A program made the position numbers and the translations under genes. Below, in pieces: positions 1 through 5,833 of a DNA stretch of 8,211 nucleotides. The stretch lies in assembly GCA_002478505.1 (NCBI GenBank), contig DLOP01000034.1:19369-27579 (forward strand). Direction: 5' to 3'. This DNA comes from Lachnospiraceae bacterium UBA7481. GTDB lineage: Bacteria > Bacillota > Clostridia > Lachnospirales > Lachnospiraceae. Positions within the stretch are counted from its first letter, which is position 1. Each line of letters begins with the position of its first letter. Below the pieces are notes generated by a model. It searched no databases. It worked only from the letters and a program-made list of their open reading frames with translations, and was not told where the DNA came from.

Positions 1-306
1 ATCTGGAAACAGATGATTTTTCATACTCCTCAATCTCTTTCTTCTGCTTATACAAAGAACCTGTAGCACGCCTTGGCGACATCTGATTCAGCAGATCGGT
101 AAGTTTCTTATCCACCACCTCGAACTGACTGATATCCCCGGTCTCCTCCATCAGATCGCCCAGCTTGGCACTCATACTTCCGGTTGCCTCCACAAATCGA
201 ACATCTGATTTCATCTGACCGATACACGCGCTTTTCAAAAAGGAATCCTGATCGATCTGGAACAATTCTTCCCCAAGTCTTTCCGAAAAATCATCTGTTT
301 CCAGAT
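1..306. repeat. 22-base exact inverted repeat at the window edge
   Basis: Bases 1-22 (starting ATCTGGAAACAG) are the exact reverse complement of bases 285-306. The match stops at base 23 on one side and may continue past the window edge on the other. Both copies lie in the coding region of the SbcC-like gene. The copy at 285-306 encodes a normal stretch (NLETDDFS), while the edge copy encodes EKSSVSR at the end of the visible protein. An exact match of this length within about 300 bases is not expected by chance. It may be a fold-back chimera or graph-junction artefact at a contig end. Confidence 0.8.
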
Positions 307-634
307 TCGTGGCATCGTCCACCAGTCGAAACTGGTCATCCTTCTCCTTATCTCCAAATACCCTGTAACACCGGTATGTTTTGCCCCCTGCTTCAAATGT
401 CAGATTGCCGCCATAAGCGCCTCCCTGCCATGGCTTATACCGTTTACGCTCATTTTCCAGCTCACTTCTCTTCGACTCATTCACAAAGCCATACAACATG
501 ACCCTTAAAAACGCCATCAGGGTACTTTTTCCCCAGCCGTTCCTTTGGCAGATCACGTTGCATCCTTTTTCAAAATGAAAGTCGTAATTACTGAGCTTTC
601 CGAAATTCTCGATATGACAGCTGATTATTTTCAT
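1..634 (-). CDS. SbcC/YhaN-like AAA-type ATPase, N-terminal part only
   Basis: This is the ATPase partner of the neighbouring SbcD-like nuclease. Such pairs use ATP to open or move DNA ends for the nuclease in break repair. The 211 visible residues form the N-terminal ATPase lobe: an opening like MKIISCHIENFG, a P-loop with RNGWGKST at residues 31-38, a conserved block ERKRYKPWQGG at 62-72, and a Q-loop-like CIGQM at 137-141. The first coiled-coil segment begins near 190. The rest of the gene, with the long coiled coil and the C-terminal ATPase lobe, lies beyond the left edge. ATG codons at 634, 646 and 679 are in frame. I chose 634 because family members start with MKII. The likely ribosome site AGAAGGG (649-655) is 14 bases from 634 and only 2 from 646, so the start is uncertain. 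The last few residues may be wrong because bases 1-22 belong to an inverted repeat. Confidence 0.85.
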   Translation of the reverse strand, partial: MKIISCHIENFGKLSNYDFHFEKGCNVICQRNGWGKSTLMAFLRVMLYGFVNESKRSELENERKRYKPWQGGAYGGNLTFEAGGKTYRCYRVFGDKEKDDQFRLVDDATNLETDDFSERLGEELFQIDQDSFLKSACIGQMKSDVRFVEATGSMSAKLGDLMEETGDISQFEVVDKKLTDLLNQMSPRRATGSLYKQKKEIEEYEKSSVSR

Positions 635-736
635 ATGAGCAATCATTTCCCTTCTTTTATCTTGTATTCTGACATTCATGCCACCGCACTACCGCAGAGC
701 AAATCCGAAATCTTTCCACCATGTTTTCCATAAAAT

Positions 737-1936
737 TTATAAAGTTGAAATATCTTCTCCAGAAACAGCCAGTATCCCATAACGGATCACCGCCGCCTTA
801 TCTTCCTCCGACATTCCCTCCGCCTCTCTCACGGTTCTGATAAATTCCCCCTTGAGAGACTCGTCCAATTCATATGCATGATAGTCGATCTTCCACTTTG
901 TCTGATTTTTTATCTTAAAGAAGTAGAAAGAATCCTGATACTGCTTAGATAACAGATCGATATCCATCTCATCATTTACACCGATTTCCCCCGTCAGAAC
1001 CACTTTCACCATACTCTTTGACGCAATCTCCTGCTCCAGAGCATTATCGATCCTTTCCTTCATATCCGAAGTGGTATGGCAGCCGGAGACATCTGCCGGA
1101 ATCTCATATAACTGACGGCAGGCAAATGGCACAAAGGTCCGGCAGCAGGTTCCTTCCTCCTCATCGATCTCCAATAACACAAAACCATGCTCTCCACATT
1201 CATCAAAGCCGCGTCCTTCCAGACAGCCGCAGTAGCAATAGATCCCTCTGGCGTCCAGCCTGTCTTCTTTATATCTATGGATATGTCCCAATGCCAGATA
1301 ATCGATCCCCTTATTTCTCAGCTCCCGCAACGCAATGATCTCTGTCTTATCTTTTCCGGACTGTTCGCTTTCCTGCCCATGCATGACCACAATATTAAAG
1401 CAGCCTGCGTCCAGCACCAGTGAATGATACACAGAGGAACTGTTTTCCTGATCGAGTTCCACGCCTGTGATGGCAATCTTTCTCACAGCACTTTGATTTA
1501 AGCCACTCACGCTACTCCCCATGTCGCAGCTCTGCTGCGACTCAGATCCGGATGTCTCATCTTTCATCACCGTCCTACCTTCACCAGCCGTATAGGTGAT
1601 CCACTCCTTCCCGAACAGTTTAAGATTCTCCGGAATCTCCTCCATATCAGTCAAAAAGCTGTTGGAATCATGATTACCCTGCAGATAATAAAACTCTATC
1701 CATGGATGAAGCTTGATCTGATCATATACGGCATTGCGCGTCGTTTTATTGATCTGGTTATGATCAAACAGATCTCCTGCGATGATGACTGCCTGTACTT
1801 CCTCTTTGACCGCATAGTCCACCATGCGGATAAAGGTATGCAGCAGCTCCGCCTTTCTCTCTTTCGCCTTTTCCTTTGTGAGATTGGAAGCCATTTTGGA
1901 ATTTAAATGGATATCTGCACAGTGGATGATCTTCAT
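737..1936 (-). CDS. SbcD/Mre11-like DNA repair exonuclease (metallophosphoesterase)
   Basis: A two-metal nuclease of the calcineurin-like family, acting in the cytoplasm with the SbcC/YhaN-like ATPase encoded just downstream. At 399 residues it is about normal length for SbcD or YhaO. The metal-binding motifs are complete and in order: D8 and H10 in ADIH, GDLFD at 54-58, GNHD at 87-90, H186 in MHGQE, and GHIH at 217-220. The C-terminal part beyond about 270 is the less conserved capping domain. A Ser/Asp/Gln-rich stretch at about 126-150 looks like a loop insertion. The ORF is open upstream to an ATG at 2008, but I chose 1936 because it gives the family opening MKIIHCADIH and has AAAGGAAAG about 10 bases upstream. 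The gap to the ATPase gene is about 100 bases, so the two are probably co-transcribed. Exact subgroup (SbcD versus YhaO) is not decided. Confidence 0.93.
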   Translation of the reverse strand: MKIIHCADIHLNSKMASNLTKEKAKERKAELLHTFIRMVDYAVKEEVQAVIIAGDLFDHNQINKTTRNAVYDQIKLHPWIEFYYLQGNHDSNSFLTDMEEIPENLKLFGKEWITYTAGEGRTVMKDETSGSESQQSCDMGSSVSGLNQSAVRKIAITGVELDQENSSSVYHSLVLDAGCFNIVVMHGQESEQSGKDKTEIIALRELRNKGIDYLALGHIHRYKEDRLDARGIYCYCGCLEGRGFDECGEHGFVLLEIDEEEGTCCRTFVPFACRQLYEIPADVSGCHTTSDMKERIDNALEQEIASKSMVKVVLTGEIGVNDEMDIDLLSKQYQDSFYFFKIKNQTKWKIDYHAYELDESLKGEFIRTVREAEGMSEEDKAAVIRYGILAVSGEDISTL

Positions 1937-1944
1937 AATGCACT

Positions 1945-1953
1945 CTTTCCTTT
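1945..1953 (-). promoter_or_regulatory. Ribosome binding site that decides the nuclease start
   Basis: On the minus strand AAAGGAAAG lies about 10 bases before the ATG at 1936. This supports the 399-residue protein rather than the longer open frame starting at 2008, whose extra 24 residues look like translated spacer. Confidence 0.6.
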
Positions 1954-1971
1954 CTTTTAACCAAAATATGT

Positions 1972-1986
1972 AATTGTAAAACAATT
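1972..1986. repeat. Short palindrome AATTGT-AAA-ACAATT before the nuclease gene
   Basis: A 6-base inverted repeat with a 3-base spacer, about 36 bases upstream of the nuclease ATG. It overlaps a TACAAT sequence on the minus strand that could be a -10 box. The position would suit an operator, but the sequence is short and AT-rich, so chance is possible. Confidence 0.3.
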
Positions 1987-2022
1987 GCTTTAAAATTTTT
2001 TGTTCCACAATTCTGTCTATGA

Positions 2023-2121
2023 GGTTTACATAACTCGAAGTTTGAAAATAGTTGTTCCAAAAATGATTTCATTTATGATGTTTTTGGAACAACTATTTTC
2101 AAACAAAGAGTTATGTAAGCC
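2023..2121. repeat. Long near-perfect inverted repeat (about 41-base arms, 17-base loop)
   Basis: Left arm 2023-2063 pairs with right arm 2081-2121. The inner 24 bases (2040-2063 with 2081-2104) are perfect. Then comes a 3-by-3 mismatch (2037-2039 against 2105-2107), then 11 perfect pairs (2026-2036 with 2108-2118). Outside these, t2025 faces g2119 and two more G:C pairs close the stem. The loop is 2064-2080. The element is AT-rich and too long for an ordinary terminator; its T-runs lie inside the stem. It sits between two co-oriented operons, outside any gene. No target-site duplication was seen around it. A small non-autonomous mobile element, a recombination site or a structured RNA are all possible. 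Confidence 0.85.
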
Positions 2122-2171
2122 GGACTTAACTCTTTCGCAATTACCTTATTGAAGATTAGTCGTTTGCGAAA
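2105..2171. repeat. Alternative short inverted repeats beside the long hairpin
   Basis: AAAGAGTTA (2105-2113) is the reverse complement of TAACTCTTT (2127-2135), and it shares bases with the outer arm of the long hairpin, so the two structures exclude each other. Immediately after, TTTCGCAA (2133-2140) is the reverse complement of TTGCGAAA (2164-2171), and overlaps TAACTCTTT by three bases. The result is a chain of three mutually overlapping stems. Confidence 0.5.
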
Positions 2172-2212
2172 TTCATTTTTTAAATATTTCCGTTGCATAA
2201 ATGTGACCTTAT

Positions 2213-2235
2213 AAATAGAGTATCACAAATAGAGT
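2213..2235. repeat. Direct repeat AAATAGAGT, two copies 14 bases apart
   Basis: AAATAGAGT occurs at 2213-2221 and 2227-2235. It could be a protein-binding pair upstream of the nuclease operon, but two 9-base AT-rich copies are weak evidence. Confidence 0.3.
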
Positions 2236-2271
2236 CCTATAAACAGTACTTCCATTCCGTTCCCTAAAGCT

Positions 2272-2301
2272 AAAAGGAAGCAGGATCTCCTGCCTCCTTT
2301 T
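2272..2301 (-). terminator. Intrinsic terminator of the OPT-PqqD-YccF operon
   Basis: On the minus strand the arm AAAAGGAGGCAGGA pairs with TCCTGCTTCCTTTT with a single mismatch and a tiny GA loop, ending in TTTT. It starts about 15 bases after the yccF stop codon, where a rho-independent terminator is expected. The 3' T-tract is short, and the A/T-rich ends would also allow some termination in the other direction. Confidence 0.75.
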
Positions 2302-2316
2302 CTTCTCGGCCCATAT

Positions 2317-2685
2317 CTATACCTTAGTCTCAACCGTCGCCCCAAAGGGAAATAGCGCCAGTTTTACAAATTTAAAACACTGCAGTCCAAATGGAATCCC
2401 TATGATCGTACAGCAGAATAGAATACCATTTACCAGCGCCGCAAGCGCCAGCGGGATACCGCTGAGGATCACCCAGAAAATATTAGCGATAATGGACAGT
2501 GCACCGCCGCCATACCGGACTTCCTTGCCGAAAGGAAAAAAGGTAATCGCGGCAAGTTTAAAACACTGCTTACCAATCGGAATACCGATGATGGTAATGC
2601 ACCATAATACGCCTGCCAATATCCATGATATTCCCTGCCAGAAACCGCCAAACAGAAACCATAAAAGATTGCCCAAACAACTCAT
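2317..2685 (-). CDS. yccF: YccF-family (DUF307) small inner membrane protein
   Basis: A 122-residue membrane protein of unknown molecular function. It has two copies of the YccF unit. The signature TIIGIPIGKQCFK with FFPFG follows at 31-53, and TIIGIPFGLQCFK with LFPFG at 93-115, giving a period of 62 residues. Each copy carries hydrophobic segments (about 7-36 and 65-98) before the GIP turn. E. coli YccF is somewhat longer, but the domain pair is complete here. The start at 2685 is backed by GGAGGA five bases upstream. The gene follows the PqqD-like gene after 16 bases and is the last gene before a terminator, so it belongs to the transporter operon. Nothing in the sequence shows what it does for the transporter; the link may be incidental. 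Confidence 0.9.
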   Translation of the reverse strand: MSCLGNLLWFLFGGFWQGISWILAGVLWCITIIGIPIGKQCFKLAAITFFPFGKEVRYGGGALSIIANIFWVILSGIPLALAALVNGILFCCTIIGIPFGLQCFKFVKLALFPFGATVETKV

Positions 2686-2701
2686 ACGAATCCTCCATGC
2701 C

Positions 2702-3070
2702 CTATGATTCTTTGATTGTAATAAATTTACTTCTCTGCAATGTTCCCATATACGTTACCACACGGTCCAGCATCCTGTCTTTCTCCTCCGGGAACTCTGC
2801 CTCCATGATCCGGACGATATCGTATATGGTATTCTGCCCGTCGATATTTTTCCATACCACCGTGCCGTATTTCTCCAGTGCGATATGGCTTATCCTGGGT
2901 TTCTTCCAGAACTTCTGCGCAATGGTATGGTAAAATCCCTTATTTTCCATATCGATCTCTACCATTCCATCCTCGCGGATACGCCATGGCATCTGTCCGG
3001 AACGTTCCGGAATGCTGTCCATATAGTTTCGGGAAACCTTTTTAGGAGCAGTCTTTTTTTGAACGGGCAT
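2702..3070 (-). CDS. Stand-alone PqqD-like protein (RiPP recognition element fold)
   Basis: A 122-residue soluble protein resembling PqqD, the small winged-helix-like chaperone that binds precursor peptides for radical SAM enzymes. The N-terminus (1-14) is basic and probably flexible. The PqqD-like part is about 28-120: a strand with DGMVEID (34-40), then the diagnostic block ALEKYGTVVWKNIDGQNTI (64-82), then helices with YDIVRIMEAEFP and a C-terminal helix ending in a strand (FITIK). The start at 3070 has GGAGGA five bases upstream. It lies 23 bases after the OPT transporter gene and 16 before yccF, so all three should be on one mRNA. No radical SAM enzyme, precursor peptide or peptidase is visible within the window. 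A role in peptide binding linked to the transporter is an inference; the family call rests on the pattern alone. Confidence 0.72.
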   Translation of the reverse strand: MPVQKKTAPKKVSRNYMDSIPERSGQMPWRIREDGMVEIDMENKGFYHTIAQKFWKKPRISHIALEKYGTVVWKNIDGQNTIYDIVRIMEAEFPEEKDRMLDRVVTYMGTLQRSKFITIKES

Positions 3071-3093
3071 GATATTCCTCCAATGGTTCCGAT

Positions 3094-4989
3094 CTATTTA
3101 TCCTTCTTCTTTTTTGTAATAATGAACATCATAACAGCGATCAGCAGCGCAAAGAATACGCAGCCGCCTGCATTTCCAAGGCTGAATCCAAGGTTCAGCT
3201 CCAGATTAAATACCACAAAGACAGCCAGCAAAATTCCAACCAGACCTTCACCGGCAATCATACCGGAAGAAAATAATACGCCGTTGCTGATAATATCCTC
3301 CTGCCGCTTCTTATCTTTAAATTTCCATTTCTCCAGCAACAAACGGATCAATCCGCCAATCATAATAGGAACGGATAGATGGATCGGCAGATACAGACCA
3401 ATAGCAAAAGGCAGAACCGGGATACCGATGATCTCTATAAAAATCGCTATAAAGACGCCGATCAGAACAAGCCCCCATGGAAGACTTTCTCCCATAACGC
3501 CCTCAACAACCATCTTCATCAAAGTTGCCTGCGTAGCGGGAAGCTCAGAAGATCCATACCCCCATGCTGCATTCAGAAGATAGAGCACGCCGCCAATCGT
3601 CAGACCCGAACATACAACGCCGATCAATTCTCCGATCTGCTGCTTTGACGGCGTCGCGCCAACAATATATCCGGTCTTAAGATCCTGAGAAGTGTCACCC
3701 GCCATTGCGGCAACGATACAAATAACCGTGCCGATACTGATCGCCACAGTCATTCCGGTCATTCCTGTGTTACCGGTTGCTTTTAAAAGCGTAGCGGCAA
3801 TCAACAGTGTGGCAATCGCCATACCGGAAACCGGATTATTGGACGATCCTACCAACCCGACCATACGAGCGGACACCGTTGCAAAAAAGAAACCAAAAAT
3901 AACGATAATGACTGCAGCCAAGGGTGTAATGGGAATCGCCGGTATCAGGCAAAGGAGAACCGCGATAATGACCACTCCTGCCATGGCATAAGGAAGCGGG
4001 AGGTCACGGCTTGTACGATCCGAGCCCCCTTTATGTCCAAAGCCCTTGATTGCTTTGGCAAATGTTTTAATAATTAACGGAAGTGATTTGATCAGGCTTA
4101 AGATGCCTCCTGCCGCAACCGCACCAGCACCTATATAACGCAAAAACTTCGACCATAACTCTCCCGCACTCATAGCGTTAAATGCTACTTCTGAAGGAAA
4201 CATGATATTATCGCCTCCCACCAGAACAAGCGCCGGCATGATCACAAACCATCCTAGAACAGCGCCGCCCAAGAGATAAGAGGAAACACGCGCCCCACAG
4301 ATATAACCGACACCCAGCAGCGCAGGAAGTACATCTGCACCAATGCCGGAACCCGGATATGCAGGAATCGCCCAATCTACTTCACTAGGGAAAAGACCAA
4401 GTCCGTCTGCCACAAATTTATAAACCGCCGCAATTCCAAGACCGGAAAATACCTGTTTGGATTTCGCGCCGCCTTCCTCACCTGCAAGAAGGACTTCCGC
4501 ACAGGCTGTTCCTTCCGGGAACGGCAGAACACCATGTTCTTCCACGATCAACGCGGAACGAAGCGGGATCATAAAGAATACGCCGAGAAGACCGCCGCAG
4601 ATGGCAATAACCGAAATCACAAGGAATGACGGATTTGCCACAGAGCTGTCTTCAGCCGCCCACATAAACAACGCCGGAAGCGTAAAGATCGCGCCTGCTG
4701 CCAGTGATTCACCAGCGGAGCCGATGGTCTGGACCATGTTATTCTCCAGAATAGAATCCCTCCTCATGACCACGCGGATGATTCCCATGGAAAGAACCGC
4801 CGCCGGGATCGACGCGGATACCGTCATTCCCACACGCAGCCCCAGATAAGCATTGGCAGCGCCAAAGACAACGGCAAGAAGAATACCCAAAACAACTGAT
4901 GTTACCGTAAATTCCGGAAGGATCTTATCAGCCGGAACAAACGGCTTGAAGGACCTGCTATCCTGTTTGATTTCTTTGTTCTCATCCAT
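3094..4989 (-). CDS. OPT-family oligopeptide transporter
   Basis: A 631-residue polytopic membrane protein of the bacterial branch of the OPT family, which imports oligopeptides (in some branches metal chelates) with protons. The substrate cannot be read from sequence. Family marks are the N-terminal PEFTVTSVVLG (25-35), the block NAYLGLRVGMTVSASIPA (46-63) and LENNMVQTIGSAGESLAAG (81-99). Many hydrophobic segments continue to the end, and the tail is lysine-rich (KKKKDK), as expected for a cytoplasmic C-terminus. A hydrophilic loop lies near 310-330. Length is normal for the family. The start at 4989 has GAGG about 9 bases upstream. It is the first gene of an operon with the PqqD-like and YccF genes, with its own promoter and a structured leader upstream. 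No frameshift or missing segment was seen. Confidence 0.93.
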   Translation of the reverse strand: MDENKEIKQDSRSFKPFVPADKILPEFTVTSVVLGILLAVVFGAANAYLGLRVGMTVSASIPAAVLSMGIIRVVMRRDSILENNMVQTIGSAGESLAAGAIFTLPALFMWAAEDSSVANPSFLVISVIAICGGLLGVFFMIPLRSALIVEEHGVLPFPEGTACAEVLLAGEEGGAKSKQVFSGLGIAAVYKFVADGLGLFPSEVDWAIPAYPGSGIGADVLPALLGVGYICGARVSSYLLGGAVLGWFVIMPALVLVGGDNIMFPSEVAFNAMSAGELWSKFLRYIGAGAVAAGGILSLIKSLPLIIKTFAKAIKGFGHKGGSDRTSRDLPLPYAMAGVVIIAVLLCLIPAIPITPLAAVIIVIFGFFFATVSARMVGLVGSSNNPVSGMAIATLLIAATLLKATGNTGMTGMTVAISIGTVICIVAAMAGDTSQDLKTGYIVGATPSKQQIGELIGVVCSGLTIGGVLYLLNAAWGYGSSELPATQATLMKMVVEGVMGESLPWGLVLIGVFIAIFIEIIGIPVLPFAIGLYLPIHLSVPIMIGGLIRLLLEKWKFKDKKRQEDIISNGVLFSSGMIAGEGLVGILLAVFVVFNLELNLGFSLGNAGGCVFFALLIAVMMFIITKKKKDK

Positions 4990-5044
4990 TTACTTAACCT
5001 CATTTCTGCGTTGCCCTTTGGTACCTTACGCATTATTAAAATTT

Positions 5045-5078
5045 TTAGGGAAACACTGATAAATCAGCGCTTCCCTAA
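5045..5078 (-). promoter_or_regulatory. Hairpin at the 5' end of the transporter mRNA leader
   Basis: On the minus strand TTAGGGAAGCGCTGAT is followed by a TT loop and ATCAGTGTTTCCCTAA. All 16 positions pair in RNA, two of them as G:U. On the plus strand those two would be A:C mismatches (5053/5070 and 5055/5068), so the stem fits a minus-strand RNA better. It begins at the -10 box of the proposed promoter, so the mRNA would start within the left arm at about the GGG. It is followed by AAAAATTTT, a poor terminator tail. It may stabilise or regulate the leader, act as an operator, or weakly terminate the upstream two-component operon, for which no other terminator is seen. Confidence 0.65.
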
Positions 5079-5106
5079 TTATACCAAAAACATCTTTAAA
5101 ATACAA
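5078..5106 (-). promoter_or_regulatory. Extended -10 promoter for the OPT operon
   Basis: On the minus strand a perfect TATAAT (5083-5078) is preceded by TGG, giving the extended -10 pattern TGnTATAAT. A weak -35 candidate TTGTAT (5106-5101) lies 17 bases upstream. Transcription should begin near 5070-5075, leaving a leader of about 80 bases before the transporter ATG at 4989. Confidence 0.65.
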
Positions 5107-5174
5107 AGCCTTTTTGCCTACATTCTTCCTGTCAGCATTAGTAATAAGTTGTTTTCAAACATGCAAAACTAAGC

Positions 5175-5819
5175 TCAAAGCGTTTCCTTTGGCTTCTTTC
5201 CCGTAAGATAATACACCGCCAGTGCCGTACGATGGGACAGATCCTCCTTTGCAAGAATAGAAGTAATATAATTCTTCACCGTACCCTCCGAGATAAAAAG
5301 GCGGTTCGCAATCTCCTTGTTAGACAGCCCTTCCGCCACGGCTCTGATAATATCCATTTCTCTTGCAGTGTAGCCCTCTTCAGAAAAACCACCTGCCTTG
5401 ACGTCCGTATTTTTGGCTAGATTCTCTAAGATCGCCCCCTCCATAACGCCGGTGCCGTGATATACGGATTTGATCATCTGTTTTAAATGCTCCGGCGTAT
5501 GGTTCTTGATCAGATACCCCTTCGCCCCATTTTTCAATGCATTCTGTACCAGCTCATCATCATCAAAGGTCGTAAGGATCAGAACTTTCCCAAGGTTATT
5601 TTCCACAATATATTTGGTAGCCTCTATGCCATCCATTCCAGGCATTTGAATATCCATCAGGAAAATGTCCGGCGGATTTTTTCTGGCAATGTCAATCGCC
5701 TCCCGTCCATCTCTTGCACAGCCGATCACTTCAAAATCTTCATCCACATCCAATATGATCCGCATTCCGTCCCTTACAAAATCGCTATCGTCCGCAATAA
5801 TTATTTTAATTTTGTCCAT
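5175..5819 (-). CDS. NarL/LuxR-family DNA-binding response regulator
   Basis: A 214-residue cytoplasmic regulator, normal length for the NarL class. The receiver domain (about 3-120) has the acidic pair D10-D11, the phosphate-accepting D56 in DIFLMDIQMPGMDG, T83/T84 in LILTTFDD and K105 in GYLIKN. The C-terminal LuxR-type helix-turn-helix (about 148-208) contains TAREMDIIRAVAEGLSNKEI and ISEGTVKNYI. All catalytic residues are in place, so it should be phosphorylated by the kinase encoded 14 bases upstream. The start at 5819 has GGAG seven bases upstream, lying in that gap. The usual target for such a regulator is the neighbouring ABC transporter operon itself; this is inferred from family habits, and the operon promoter is outside the window. 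Confidence 0.95.
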   Translation of the reverse strand: MDKIKIIIADDSDFVRDGMRIILDVDEDFEVIGCARDGREAIDIARKNPPDIFLMDIQMPGMDGIEATKYIVENNLGKVLILTTFDDDELVQNALKNGAKGYLIKNHTPEHLKQMIKSVYHGTGVMEGAILENLAKNTDVKAGGFSEEGYTAREMDIIRAVAEGLSNKEIANRLFISEGTVKNYITSILAKEDLSHRTALAVYYLTGKKPKETL

Positions 5820-5833
5820 GTCCTCACTCCTTT

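Larger units (their letters stand above)
1937..2316. other. 380-base gene-free, AT-rich spacer with nested inverted repeats
   Basis: No convincing gene is present on either strand. The spacer holds, from the right, the terminator of the yccF operon (2272-2301), a short direct repeat (2213-2235), a TTTCGCAA/TTGCGAAA inverted repeat, a very long inverted repeat (2023-2121), and a short palindrome next to the nuclease start. The promoter for the nuclease/ATPase pair must lie here. I see only weak candidates, such as TACAAT (1973-1978, minus) without a good -35 box. The leader of the nuclease mRNA may include the long hairpin, depending on where transcription starts. Confidence 0.7.

Noticed and set aside
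184..733. Two plus-strand open frames at the left edge
   Set aside because: They are shadows of the minus-strand ATPase gene, which has a P-loop and family motifs; that gene has no stop in the window because it runs off the edge.
1973..1978. TACAAT as the nuclease operon -10 box
   Set aside because: No acceptable -35 box lies 16-18 bases upstream and no TGn precedes it, so I keep it only as a weak candidate.
1764..2072. A 102-codon minus-strand frame across the nuclease start and the long repeat
   Set aside because: It overlaps the start of the nuclease gene in another frame and begins in the inverted repeat; the protein has no recognisable pattern.
2702..3070. A complete RiPP biosynthesis cluster around the PqqD-like gene
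   Set aside because: No radical SAM enzyme, precursor-like small ORF or maturation peptidase is present on either side; the neighbours are a transporter and YccF.
2885..3583. A 232-codon open frame on the plus strand
   Set aside because: It is antisense to the clear OPT and PqqD-like genes, and its protein is rich in Pro, Ser, Thr and Ile as typical of shadow frames, with no family pattern.
5147..5175. A second, diverged copy of the long repeat arm (shared TTTTCAAAC)
   Set aside because: Only about 9 AT-rich bases match the arm at 2096-2104 and the flanks differ, which is within chance.
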